Source: Candidatus Moduliflexus flocculans (GTDB taxonomy: Bacteria > Moduliflexota > Moduliflexia > Moduliflexales > Moduliflexaceae). From it: a stretch of 64,000 nt of DNA. Every line of letters starts with the position of its first letter. Within the stretch, counting starts at the first letter, position 1. The notes below the pieces were generated by a model. The model did not search any database, was not told the DNA's origin, and saw only the letters and a list, made by a program, of their open reading frames with translations. Shown piece by piece: positions 44,118-52,651 of this stretch. The DNA lies in assembly GCA_000739515.1 (NCBI GenBank), contig DF820456.1, positions 778,121 through 842,120 on the forward strand, written 5' to 3'. Made by a program: the position numbers and the translations under genes.

Positions 44118-45221
44118 TTATTGCAATTTATAGACAAGCACCAGACCGGAGCGTTGAAACACTTGCGCCACTTCCACCAGTCCCATTCCTCCCGCGTTCG
44201 CTGCGATCAGGTTTGATACCCAGGTGACGCCGAAATCAACTTGCCCGGTATAGACGGACGTTGTTTCCCCAATATCTCCGCCGCCAGGAATGATGGTCAC
44301 ATTCAAGCCGGCGTCTTTGTAATATCCTTTCTCTAACGCCACATAGTATCCCATGAACTGAGCCTGAGGCAGCCATTTCAACTGAACGCTGACATCGGAT
44401 TTTTCAACATTGAACTTTCCGTCTGACGCCATGGCGGCTTCCCAATACGATGAGTCGCGAATATCATCCAGTGTCAGGCTTTTGAGCTTTTCAGCCGCCA
44501 CAGAGTCCGTCAGCGCAATATAGGTTTTCGCCAGTTCCAGAGTCTGCTGCATGGCAGAATCCACGATTTTCCCATATTCCGTGACCTTCGTTCCTGCGGT
44601 ATCGGTTTCCACGAGTTTTTTGACCTCGCTGGCCATATACGCCTGGTGGTCTTTCGACACTGAGGAGCCATGTTTAAAAACGATCTCAGCCGCTTCTTCG
44701 GGATGAGCGCAGGCGTACTCCCAGCCTTTCATGGAGGCGTAGATAAATGCCTTGACCGTATTGGGGTTCTTTTCGGCGAAGGCTTTGGTGGTAAAGAGGT
44801 TATCCTCCAACATCGCGACGCCTTCATCGTTCATATCAATATAAGCAACTTTATCTCCATAACCATAGCCGCCCGCATAGCTATTTTTCACCAACCCAAG
44901 CTCGTTATACGTCATCGCCGACGCTAACAGAATCGAATCATCATTGAAGCCATCCATGTCAAACGCCTGACTCAGGTATGTTGTCGGCTGGCCGTACTTG
45001 GTCAGGAGCGCTTGCACCTCATATTCGTTGCCAAGTCCCCAGTTGCCGACCTGCCCCTTTTGAGCCGCGTCAACAACGATACTTTCGACGCTGGCGCCCG
45101 ATGTATAATATGACGCTTTATCCGCCGCATACACGGAACTGCCTGCCACCATGACTGTCATCATTGGAACTGCGATAAGCAAAGACCCGATTGTTCTTCT
45201 GTGTAATTTTCCCATGTCCAT
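44118..45221 (-). CDS. ABC substrate-binding protein, NMT1/SsuA-like, apparently circularly permuted
   Basis: 367 residues with a signal peptide (1-33). The segments of an NMT1/ThiY-type binding protein are all present but in swapped order. What is normally the middle and second half (VGNWGLGNEYEVQALLTKYG at 58-77, AFDMDGF at 86-92, AMTYNE at 102-107) comes first. The segment that normally opens the mature protein (VSVQLKWLPQAQFMGYYVAL at 277-296, QVDFGVTW at 327-334, QVFQRSGLVLV at 353-363) is last. GGGAG lies 5 bases before the ATG. It is the distal gene of the ABC operon. By context the ligand may be a pyrimidine, hydantoin or related base. Confidence 0.85.
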   Translation of the reverse strand: MDMGKLHRRTIGSLLIAVPMMTVMVAGSSVYAADKASYYTSGASVESIVVDAAQKGQVGNWGLGNEYEVQALLTKYGQPTTYLSQAFDMDGFNDDSILLASAMTYNELGLVKNSYAGGYGYGDKVAYIDMNDEGVAMLEDNLFTTKAFAEKNPNTVKAFIYASMKGWEYACAHPEEAAEIVFKHGSSVSKDHQAYMASEVKKLVETDTAGTKVTEYGKIVDSAMQQTLELAKTYIALTDSVAAEKLKSLTLDDIRDSSYWEAAMASDGKFNVEKSDVSVQLKWLPQAQFMGYYVALEKGYYKDAGLNVTIIPGGGDIGETTSVYTGQVDFGVTWVSNLIAANAGGMGLVEVAQVFQRSGLVLVYKLQ

Positions 45222-45235
45222 TCTTTCTCCCGTGT

Positions 45236-45321
45236 ACATGTAGGACGAAATTGTTTTCGTCCACCCGCGTCTGCCATGTTTATGCGGCGCACGTGGCGAA
45301 ATCCCATTTCGACATACATGA
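45236..45321. repeat. Short palindromes related to the GTAGGTCGAAAC element
   Basis: GTAGGACGAAATTGTTTTCGTCC at 45240 and GGCGAAATCCCATTTCGACA at 45296 are imperfect hairpins flanked by TACATG. Their theme matches the inner stem of the element at 4140-4167. They fill the gap between the second permease and the binding-protein gene. Confidence 0.5.
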
Positions 45322-45361
45322 CTCTTAGAATATATTGTTTTTAGTGAAATGCTGCTCTTCT

Positions 45362-46171
45362 CTACCGCCGTCCTTTCAACAAAACACCCTCTGCGCACAG
45401 TAATATCACATACATCGTGACCCCGATGGCAAACGCCGCCGCAATATAGGCCCATGCCGTCGCATACTGAGCGAGGACGATGTTTTCCCTGATTTGCCTC
45501 CCCACTCCGATAATGTATTCCGCAAAATATTCGCTCACCATCGCGCTGATGATACTGGCGGGAACGCTGACGCGAAGCGCTGTAAAAATATACGGAACAC
45601 TGTTTGGAACTCTGAGCTTAAAAAATATCGTCCATCTGCTTGCGGCAAAAGAGCGCATCAAGTCCTCTGAAAAAGGTTTCAGTTCGGTCAGGCCGCGATA
45701 GGCGTTGATGCTCATGGACACCGTGCAGGTAATCATGACGACCAGGATTTTCGCCAGCATGCTGCGTACATTCGGATCGCGGCTGAAATCTTTGGTGAGG
45801 TTATTCATAATCGGAGCAATCGCAATAATCGGGATCGCATTAAACGCCGATATTACAGTTAAGCCGCCGACGCCCCATCTGGCAAACGCCGAAGCGATAA
45901 TCGCCATGAAGTACCCCAGCCAAGAGCCGAAAGTCAAACCTCCCAACGCCACAAATACTGTCGCTTTCACATTCCGCATAATCGCCGGGGCATTATCAAT
46001 GATAATTTTCACAATCCGATTGGGGACGGGAAGCGTGAAGGTGTCAGCGCCAATGATTTTATGAAGAATTTCCGTCTGCCACAGGACGATGATTAATCCT
46101 CCAAATATGACAGGATATATCATTGCTGTCATTTTATCTTTGTCTAACCTGATTGCTTTCAGTCGTTCCAT
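45362..46171 (-). CDS. ABC transporter permease, SsuC/TauC type (second)
   Basis: 269 residues with about six transmembrane helices. The cytoplasmic EAA loop that docks the ATPase is near residue 170 (ELKPFSEDLMRSFAASRWTIFFKLRVPNS). I start at 46171, five bases after the stop of the first permease, with AGGTGAGAG upstream; the long frame to 46465 is out-of-frame read of that gene. Pairs with the first permease as a heterodimer importing the ligand of the binding protein at 44118. Confidence 0.9.
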   Translation of the reverse strand: MERLKAIRLDKDKMTAMIYPVIFGGLIIVLWQTEILHKIIGADTFTLPVPNRIVKIIIDNAPAIMRNVKATVFVALGGLTFGSWLGYFMAIIASAFARWGVGGLTVISAFNAIPIIAIAPIMNNLTKDFSRDPNVRSMLAKILVVMITCTVSMSINAYRGLTELKPFSEDLMRSFAASRWTIFFKLRVPNSVPYIFTALRVSVPASIISAMVSEYFAEYIIGVGRQIRENIVLAQYATAWAYIAAAFAIGVTMYVILLCAEGVLLKGRR

Positions 46172-46176
46172 CGCTC

Positions 46177-46995
46177 TCACCTGGTACTCTTTGCGATCTC
46201 GTGGGGAGAAATACATTTCTCGACCAAAGACATGAGATAGTAGCTTAAAATTCCAATAATGGCGCTGACCACCACAATTTGCCAGAACACGTAAATCGAC
46301 ATCGCATGTTTGAGCGATTGCGAAAGGATGCAGCCTAACCCTCCGCCACCTTGCAGCGTATCTACGAGAATAGACGCGGTAATTGCCATCGGAGCCGCGA
46401 TCTTGAGCCCGGTAAAAAAGTACGGGATGCATGACGGGATCAGCAGTTTGGTATAAATCTGCCACTTCGTCGCCGCAATCGAGTGCATTAGATCGTATTT
46501 TTCTCTTTCCACCGATTTTAAGCCTGCTAATGTATTTGTCGCCACCGGATAAAAGGTGAGTATCGCGGCGATGACAATACGGCTTTTATTAATATCCCGT
46601 GTAATGGCTAACACAATGGGCGCCATCCCTAAAATCGGAATCATCTGGATCATCATCAAATAGGGGAACGCAGTCTTTTCCACCGGAGTAAACAACCGCA
46701 TCAACAGGGCTAGGAACACTCCGATGAGAATTCCAAGCACGAAGCCGATGCCCGCGCGAAACAGTGTTACGCCCGCGTTGCTCATCACAAGCTGCAATGC
46801 CGTCTGTTGGCTGCTGACCTGCGTGGAACTAAACACCGATTGAACGATCTGATATAGATGAGGAAGCACATTTTCCGGCGTTCGCTTGGTGTTTTCAACA
46901 ACTGTCGCGCCAAATTCCCATACGGCAAACACGCCTATAATCCATGCCAGGATCACCAGGCGGTTGGAAAGCCATTCCCGTGTTTCAGCGTTCAT
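46177..46995 (-). CDS. ABC transporter permease, SsuC/TauC type (first)
   Basis: 272 residues, about six transmembrane helices. EAA loop near residue 180 (VEREKYDLMHSIAATKWQIYTKLLIPSCIPY). FPYLMMIQMIPILGMAPIVL and FTGLKIAAPMAITASILV are typical of nitrate/sulfonate/pyrimidine-type importers. It starts 3 bases after the ATPase gene stop. It shares only moderate similarity with the second permease, so the channel is a heterodimer. Confidence 0.92.
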   Translation of the reverse strand: MNAETREWLSNRLVILAWIIGVFAVWEFGATVVENTKRTPENVLPHLYQIVQSVFSSTQVSSQQTALQLVMSNAGVTLFRAGIGFVLGILIGVFLALLMRLFTPVEKTAFPYLMMIQMIPILGMAPIVLAITRDINKSRIVIAAILTFYPVATNTLAGLKSVEREKYDLMHSIAATKWQIYTKLLIPSCIPYFFTGLKIAAPMAITASILVDTLQGGGGLGCILSQSLKHAMSIYVFWQIVVVSAIIGILSYYLMSLVEKCISPHEIAKSTR

Positions 46996-46997
46996 GT

Positions 46998-47777
46998 TTA
47001 TACCCCCTCAAAACTGTTTCTCACCCTGGCCATGAGATGGCTGAATTCAGGCGTATCCTTTGAATTCAGCCCTCTGGGACGAGGAATGCCAACATCTACC
47101 ACAGCAGAGACTCTTCCTGGGTGCGGCGAAAGCACAACAACTCGGTCTGACAGGAAGACGGCCTCCTGAATGTTATGTGTCACAAAGACGATGGTTTTGT
47201 TGGTTCTCTTCCAGATATCCAGCATATCCATGTGGAGTTTTTCTTTTGTAAATTCATCGAGCGCCGAAAATGGCTCATCCATCAAAAGAATTTCAGGATC
47301 AAGCGCTAACGCCCTGGCAATCCCCACGCGCTGCTGCATGCCGCCGCTGAGTTGATGCGGATATTTTTTCCCGAATTTCATCAAGCCTACCATCTCCAGC
47401 ATTTCGTCCACGCGCCGCGTTCGTTCTTTTTTCGGCAGGCCAATAACCTCCATCGGCATGCAGACGTTTCGTCGCACCGTGCGCCAATCGTATAACACAG
47501 GGCTTTGAAAGACAATTCCGTACTTTTTCTTCAGGCGCGCCTCATGGGGAGTCATTCCCCGCACAGAAATAATCCCTGATGATGGCTGTTGTAAATCGGC
47601 AATCACCCTGAGCAGGGTTGTTTTGCCACATCCGGAGGGGCCGACTAATGAGACAAATTCTCCCTGCTTGATATCCAGATTAATATCTCGCAAGGCGTGA
47701 ATCTCATCACCGCTATTTTTGTCGGGAAAACTTACGTAGACTCCCTTAATCTTGATTTCCGTCTCAACCGTGTGCAT
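46998..47777 (-). CDS. ABC transporter ATP-binding protein, SsuB/TauB type
   Basis: 259 residues. Walker A GPSGCGKTT near residue 47, Q-loop (VFQSPVLYDWRTV), signature LSGGMQQRVGIARA, Walker B ILLMDEPFSALDE, and the switch His in FVTHNIQEAVFL. I start at the ATG at 47777, preceded by AAGGAAG; the longer frame uses a TTG. First gene of a four-gene operon, ATPase, permease, permease, binding protein, divergent from the pyrimidine catabolic operon. Confidence 0.93.
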   Translation of the reverse strand: MHTVETEIKIKGVYVSFPDKNSGDEIHALRDINLDIKQGEFVSLVGPSGCGKTTLLRVIADLQQPSSGIISVRGMTPHEARLKKKYGIVFQSPVLYDWRTVRRNVCMPMEVIGLPKKERTRRVDEMLEMVGLMKFGKKYPHQLSGGMQQRVGIARALALDPEILLMDEPFSALDEFTKEKLHMDMLDIWKRTNKTIVFVTHNIQEAVFLSDRVVVLSPHPGRVSAVVDVGIPRPRGLNSKDTPEFSHLMARVRNSFEGV

Positions 47778-47824
47778 AATTTCTGCTTCCTTGCTTGACC
47801 ATCTACTCCACGAAACCTGATATA

Positions 47825-47910
47825 ACAATCCTCAATGAGTTGTCACGTTTCGACATGCTTAACGCACGGAGAGTTCCCTGAGCGTGTCGAAGGAAACGCC
47901 ACCACATTGC
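47825..47910. repeat. Palindromic element shared with 25669-25740
   Basis: CCTCAATGAGTTGTCACGTT, GTTCCCTGAGCGTGTCGAAG and AACGCCACCACA match the reverse complement of 25669-25740 closely. It lies directly upstream of the ABC operon. Confidence 0.8.
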
Positions 47911-48583
47911 GATTATCGGTTCATGCATTTTTGACTACACGTATTCTCAAAGCAATAAGCGTGCCAATCTGTCCACCTTTTTAAGGCGTATATTGCTACA
48001 ATTCTGTTATTTCAGGTGAAATACTCTCAGAAGTATGTTTTACAATCGCATGACAATAAACGCTTCCTCTCTGGTATGTAAGGCAGGAACGTGCTATTAT
48101 AACCTATTATAATAAAATGATTTGTTTGTTTAAATAATGCGGACACGTTCTCATCGTCAGGAAACATCATGCCATGAGGAAAGGACGTAAATTTATTCGA
48201 GGGAGAAATATTTTCTGAGATACATTTTGATCTAAAATTTCCACGGAAATAAAATGCCATATCATAAAATAATTCCACAAATATGTAAGCGACTATTATA
48301 GAAAATGCATAAATGTAGAATTATAATGCAACCTCTCGTTCCATCAAATAGAACTATCCGTCTGTGAAGGCCGAATCCCTTGCCCCTGGATTCTTTATGA
48401 ACAGGTTTCGTTCGCGGTGGCATATCAACGATTTTCTTGTGACATTTTTGTCGAATATCATCATCCAACGCGAGGTTCGCAAGAACTAAAAATCGCAGAA
48501 TGCCTTCGAAGCGGCAATTTCAAAACGTGATGATCTGGTTCTATCCCGCGCAAAATTGCGGAGTTCTGGACAGGGTTATTAAA

Positions 48584-48690
48584 TTCTCGTTCTACGCTCC
48601 GCGTGGGAAGCCGATGCCTCGCCGCTCTGCGGCAAAACTGGACGCGGAGCGTCCGCGAGGTGGCATTCCATGCAGAGCGTGGAACGAGAA
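48584..48690. repeat. CGTTCTACGCTCCGCGTGGGAA palindromic element
   Basis: Outer arms 48584-48609 and 48666-48690 are inverted repeats with a few mismatches; an inner stem GGACGC..GCGTCC lies at 48640-48654. Single copy in the window. Confidence 0.8.
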
Positions 48691-48722
48691 GGTTACAGGT
48701 CTGAGTTGGAGGCGAATCGCGT

Positions 48723-48738
48723 TGGCATAAGTTATGCA
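48723..48738 (+). promoter_or_regulatory. Possible sigma-54 promoter upstream of preA
   Basis: TGGCATAAGTTATGCA has the invariant GG and GC 12 bases apart but reads ATGC instead of TTGC and lacks the CG after TGGCA. It is 130 bases before the preA start. Nitrogen-scavenging pyrimidine pathways are often NtrC/sigma-54-controlled, which is the only further support. Confidence 0.3.
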
Positions 48739-48866
48739 CAATTATGTCAGTTATTATAGCCGGAATTGCCTGAAAATATGTATTGGGGGGATGAGAATGG
48801 CAAGCTAACCACTAAGGTTCGAACTGAACCTGTTGAAATCTGACGGATGAAGCAAGGAGATGACAA

Positions 48867-50057
48867 ATGGAATTGACCACTGAATTTTGCGGGATGCCTT
48901 TAGAGAATCCTTTTATACTCGCCTCCGCCCCGCCGACGGCCAGTATAGAAATGATTGAACGGGCATTTCAAGCTGGCTGGGGAGGCGCGGTGACAAAGAC
49001 CATTAAACCCGACTACATGAAAATAGAAGATGCCAGCCCCCGTTTTCATGCGTTGAAAGAAGGCAATCGAGTAATCGGGTTTGAAAATTTTGAATTGGTG
49101 AGTAAAAAAGACCTTCAATATTGGAAAAACGGCATTAAAATGCTTCGACAGAAATGGCCTCAAAAGACGCTGATTGTCAGCATTATGGGGGACTGTAGCC
49201 GGGAATCCTGGGAGGAACTTGCAAAATGGGCTGAAGACGCCGGAGCGCAGGCGCTGGAACTCAATTTTTCCTGTCCGCATGGAATGCCTGAGAAAGGAGT
49301 TGGCGCGGCTATCGGCCAAAATGCCGACATCACCCGAACGATCACCGCATGGGTGAGTCAGGCGGTACATATTCCAGTCATCGTGAAACTGACTCCGAAT
49401 GTCACCTCCGTGCTTCCCATCGCCGAAGCGGCGAAGAAAGGAGGAGCACGGGCGCTTGCCGCGATCAATACCGTCGAATCGTTGACCGGCGTCGATCTCA
49501 AGACGCTGACGCCCTATCCCAAAGTTCAGGGGTGGTCAACCTTAGGAGGCTATTCCGGGCCAGCCGTCAAACCGATTGGGCTGCGAGTCATTTCACAGTT
49601 GGCACAACATTCGGATCTTCCTCTCTCGGCGATGGGAGGGATTTCCACATGGTCTGACGCGATGGAGTATATCAGCCTGGGCGCAGATCACGTGCAAGTC
49701 TGTACAGAGGTGATGGTTTCCGGGTTTGGTATCATCAAACATCTGCTTGCTGGAACTCTCGCCTATATGGAAGAGATGGGATTCTCCTGTTTAAATGATT
49801 TTCGAGGGGCGGCGCTGAAAAAACTGACAAGTCATGAGGCGCTGACCAAAGAAACAAAGATCGTCCCGGAAGTGAATCACCAGACCTGTATCAAATGCGG
49901 AAAGTGCATTATTGCTTGTCGCGATGGCGGCTATCAGGCGATATCATTGAAAGAAGGGCAAATCTCTATTGATCGCGCGAGATGCGACGGATGCGCTCTG
50001 TGCATGTTCGTCTGTCCAGAGTCGGCAATTTCTCACGCCAAAGCGGCAGAGCGATAA
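48867..50057 (+). CDS. preA: Dihydropyrimidine dehydrogenase subunit PreA
   Basis: 396 residues. The FMN-binding TIM barrel (about 1-310) resembles dihydroorotate dehydrogenase: NPFILASAPPTASIEMI, the loop LNFSCPHGMPEKGVGAAIGQ that holds the active site, and AMGGISTWSDAMEYISLGA. A C-terminal ferredoxin domain has two [4Fe-4S] motifs, CIKCGKCIIAC and CDGCALCMFVC. PreA reduces uracil and thymine to dihydropyrimidines. In E. coli it needs the NADH subunit PreT, which is absent here. GGAG lies 8 bases before the ATG. First gene of the catabolic operon. Confidence 0.93.
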   Translation: MELTTEFCGMPLENPFILASAPPTASIEMIERAFQAGWGGAVTKTIKPDYMKIEDASPRFHALKEGNRVIGFENFELVSKKDLQYWKNGIKMLRQKWPQKTLIVSIMGDCSRESWEELAKWAEDAGAQALELNFSCPHGMPEKGVGAAIGQNADITRTITAWVSQAVHIPVIVKLTPNVTSVLPIAEAAKKGGARALAAINTVESLTGVDLKTLTPYPKVQGWSTLGGYSGPAVKPIGLRVISQLAQHSDLPLSAMGGISTWSDAMEYISLGADHVQVCTEVMVSGFGIIKHLLAGTLAYMEEMGFSCLNDFRGAALKKLTSHEALTKETKIVPEVNHQTCIKCGKCIIACRDGGYQAISLKEGQISIDRARCDGCALCMFVCPESAISHAKAAER

Positions 50058-50115
50058 CAAGGCAGCACGTAAACAATTGCGACAAAACACCATAAAAAAA
50101 AACAGGAGAAGAGCT

Positions 50116-51525
50116 ATGATCACCATTATCAAGAACGGAACGATTATCACAGCAGGCGATACGATAGGTGCAGACATTCTTATCGAAAACGGCCTCATTT
50201 CAGCCATAGGAAAAGACTTTCCCGAAGCTGGCGCTGATGAAGTCATTGATGCGAGCGGCATGTATATCATGCCAGGAGGCATCGATCCCCACACACATTT
50301 AGACATGCCGTTCGGAGGAACTGTCTCTTCGGATGACTTTTTTACCGGACACAAAGCCGCCGCTTTCGGAGGAACGACCTGCCACATTGATTTTGCCATT
50401 CAGCAGAAAGGGCATTCGATGATTGACGCCATTAAGACCTGGAAGAAAAAAGCCGAAGGCAAGGCTGCCATTGATTATTCCTTTCATGTCGCCCTGACCG
50501 ATCCGGTAGAATCCTCGGTCGAAGAGATTCCAAATCTGCTGACAGAAGGGGTATCCAGCTTAAAAATCTTTATGGCCTACAAAGGCGCCTTTCAGGTGGA
50601 TGATACGACGTTTATGAAGGCGATGAAAAAGAGCGCCGCTCACGGCTTGACCACGATGGTTCATGCGGAAAACGGCGATGCGATTGCGCTGCTGACCGAG
50701 GAACTGCTGAAGGCAGGCAACACCGCTATGGGTTACCATAATGTTGCCCACTCCGCCGCCATTGAAGCCGAAGCCACAGCCAGGGCAGTCTCCTTCGTGG
50801 AAATCACCAACGCGCCGCTGTATATCGTACACATCGCATGTAAAGATGGCCTGGAAGCGGTGCGCAACGGTCGTCGCAAAGGCTTGCCCGTCATGGGGGA
50901 AACCTGCGTACAGTACACCTACCTCACCGACCAGCACATCGCGACTGCCGATTTCGAAGGCGCCAAATATATCTGTTCGCCGCCGCCGAAAAGCAAGGAC
51001 GATCAGATTGCTGTCTGGGAAGCGTTGCGGGATAATACCGTCCAGACCGTCGCAACCGATCATTGTCCGTTCTGGTTTGACGGAACAAAAGAAGGACGCA
51101 CGCCCGGAAAAGAGTTGGGTAAAGAATCGTGGGCGAAAGTGCCGAACGGCGTGCCGGGAATCGAAGATCGGCTGCCGGTGATGTGGCATTTGGGAGTGAA
51201 CTCCGGCAAAATCAGCCCCAATCGTTTTGTCGAAATCACGTCCACCAACCCGGCCAAAATCTTTGGTTTATACCCGCAAAAGGGGACGATTTCCGTTGGC
51301 GCTCATGCCGATCTCGTGATTTTCGATCCAGAAAAGGAACATACGATCTCCGCCGAAACGCACCACATGAACGTGGATTATAACTGCTATGAAGGCATGA
51401 CGGTGAAAGGTTGGCCTAAACAAGTTATGGTGCGGGGAAAAACGCTGGTAAAAGACGGCGAATGGTTGGGAGCGCAGGGATACGGAGAATTTATCCCCCG
51501 CAAATCTTTTAATAAAATAGTCTAA
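50116..51525 (+). CDS. hydA: Dihydropyrimidinase (D-hydantoinase)
   Basis: 469 residues of the amidohydrolase superfamily. Zinc ligands His59 and His61 in GGIDPHTHLDM, carboxylated Lys150 in SLKIFMAYKG, further His in MVHAENGD and VHIACKDGL, and the catalytic Asp in VATDHCPF. It opens the dihydropyrimidine ring made by PreA, giving N-carbamoyl-beta-alanine. AGGAGAAGAG precedes the ATG at 50116; a longer open frame to 49969 overlaps preA and is unsupported. Second gene of the operon. Confidence 0.94.
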   Translation: MITIIKNGTIITAGDTIGADILIENGLISAIGKDFPEAGADEVIDASGMYIMPGGIDPHTHLDMPFGGTVSSDDFFTGHKAAAFGGTTCHIDFAIQQKGHSMIDAIKTWKKKAEGKAAIDYSFHVALTDPVESSVEEIPNLLTEGVSSLKIFMAYKGAFQVDDTTFMKAMKKSAAHGLTTMVHAENGDAIALLTEELLKAGNTAMGYHNVAHSAAIEAEATARAVSFVEITNAPLYIVHIACKDGLEAVRNGRRKGLPVMGETCVQYTYLTDQHIATADFEGAKYICSPPPKSKDDQIAVWEALRDNTVQTVATDHCPFWFDGTKEGRTPGKELGKESWAKVPNGVPGIEDRLPVMWHLGVNSGKISPNRFVEITSTNPAKIFGLYPQKGTISVGAHADLVIFDPEKEHTISAETHHMNVDYNCYEGMTVKGWPKQVMVRGKTLVKDGEWLGAQGYGEFIPRKSFNKIV

Positions 51526-51540
51526 TCAACGAGGTTGAAC

Positions 51541-52644
51541 ATGAAATTTACCTTTTATCTCCCCACTCGAATCATTTCAGGAGCGCATTGTGTCAGGGAG
51601 CATCGCGCTCTGCTGAAAGAGCTTGGAACGCGGGCGTTCATCATGACGGGGAAACAGTCGGCTGAAAAAAACGGCTCGCTCGCTGAGATGACGGAAGCGC
51701 TTTCTGCTGAGGGAATCGAGTGGGTTCATTTTAACGCGGTCACCCCGAATCCGTCGCTCAGCGAAGTTCGGGCTGCCGCAGAAGAGGCCAAAACGTCCGG
51801 CACTGATTTTATCGTGGCGTTAGGAGGCGGTTCTCCGATGGACGCGGCCAAAGCCGTCGCCGTTCTTGCTGCCGGGGAGGTCAGTGACCAACAACTTCTG
51901 TCGCAACGGAAATTCGAGCGAGCGCTGCCTCTGGTCGCCGTGCCTACGACTGCCGGAACGGGAAGCGAAGTCACGCCCTATTCCATCCTGACGAATGACG
52001 CTTTGCAGACCAAAAGTTTTCTGAATTCTGAGCAGGTGTATCCTCGATTCGCCTTTCTTGACGGACGATATACGATGGAGTTGCCCCAGGCGATCACGGC
52101 GGCGACGGTCGTTGACGCGCTGAGTCATGCCGCTGAAGGATATTTGGCGGTTCGCGCCATTCCCCTCGGAAGGACGTTGGCGTTGGAAAGCCTGCGTCTT
52201 ATCGGAACTATATTGCCCGCATTAGCCGAGAAACGTGCGTTGACGCTGGAACAGCGGGAAACGCTGTTGTATGCCTCGATGCTGGCGGGGATTGTCATCT
52301 CTCAATCGGGAACGACGGCGGTTCATGCGATGGGCTATTCGCTGACCTATTTTAAGGGATTGGATCACGGCATGGCGAATGGCCTGTTATTAGCGGAATA
52401 CTTCCGATTTATTCAACAACAGCGGGTGGAAGAAATTCAGCAGATTGTAGATGCGTTGGGGCTGCAATCTATTAATGCGTTAGAGAATATATTGGAAACC
52501 CTACTTGGGAAAATCACGTTGACGGCTGAAGAGGTGGAGCGATTTGCGTCTATTGCCATCAAAGCCGGAAATATCTTGAATACGAACCCGCAGCCTTCGA
52601 AAGAAAACCTGCATACCATGTTAAGCAATTGCTTTGCGAAATGA
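51541..52644 (+). CDS. Iron-containing alcohol dehydrogenase
   Basis: 367 residues, group III (Fe-dependent) alcohol dehydrogenase. NAD-binding GGGSPMDAAKAVAVL near residue 95, VPTTAGTGSEVTPYSI, and the metal-site segments DALSHAAEGY, HAMGYSL and DHGMANGLLL with Asp and three His ligands. Given its place between dihydropyrimidinase and a class III aminotransferase, it likely reduces malonate semialdehyde to 3-hydroxypropionate, the aldehyde-disposal step filled by RutE/YdfG in other systems. That role is inferred. GAGG lies 6 bases before the ATG. Confidence 0.85.
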   Translation: MKFTFYLPTRIISGAHCVREHRALLKELGTRAFIMTGKQSAEKNGSLAEMTEALSAEGIEWVHFNAVTPNPSLSEVRAAAEEAKTSGTDFIVALGGGSPMDAAKAVAVLAAGEVSDQQLLSQRKFERALPLVAVPTTAGTGSEVTPYSILTNDALQTKSFLNSEQVYPRFAFLDGRYTMELPQAITAATVVDALSHAAEGYLAVRAIPLGRTLALESLRLIGTILPALAEKRALTLEQRETLLYASMLAGIVISQSGTTAVHAMGYSLTYFKGLDHGMANGLLLAEYFRFIQQQRVEEIQQIVDALGLQSINALENILETLLGKITLTAEEVERFASIAIKAGNILNTNPQPSKENLHTMLSNCFAK

Positions 52645-52651
52645 GGATGTC

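Larger units (their letters stand above)
47911..48866. other. Divergent intergenic region between ABC and pyrimidine operons
   Basis: About 950 bases without a convincing gene: three overlapping minus-strand frames at 48027-48739 have no ribosome binding sites, and the last lies over a repeat. The repeat at 48584-48690 has arms TTCTCGTTCTACGCTCCGCG and TGCAGAGCGTGGAACGAGAA around an inner hairpin GGACGC/GCGTCC, a well-known dispersed type. Promoters for both operons should lie here. Confidence 0.6.

Noticed and set aside
45222-45455. N-terminal extension of the binding protein
   Set aside because: It translates repeat DNA and precedes a good ribosome binding site and signal peptide at 45221.
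48027-48739. Three minus-strand frames between the ABC and pyrimidine operons
   Set aside because: No ribosome binding sites, odd composition, and the last one overlays a palindromic repeat.
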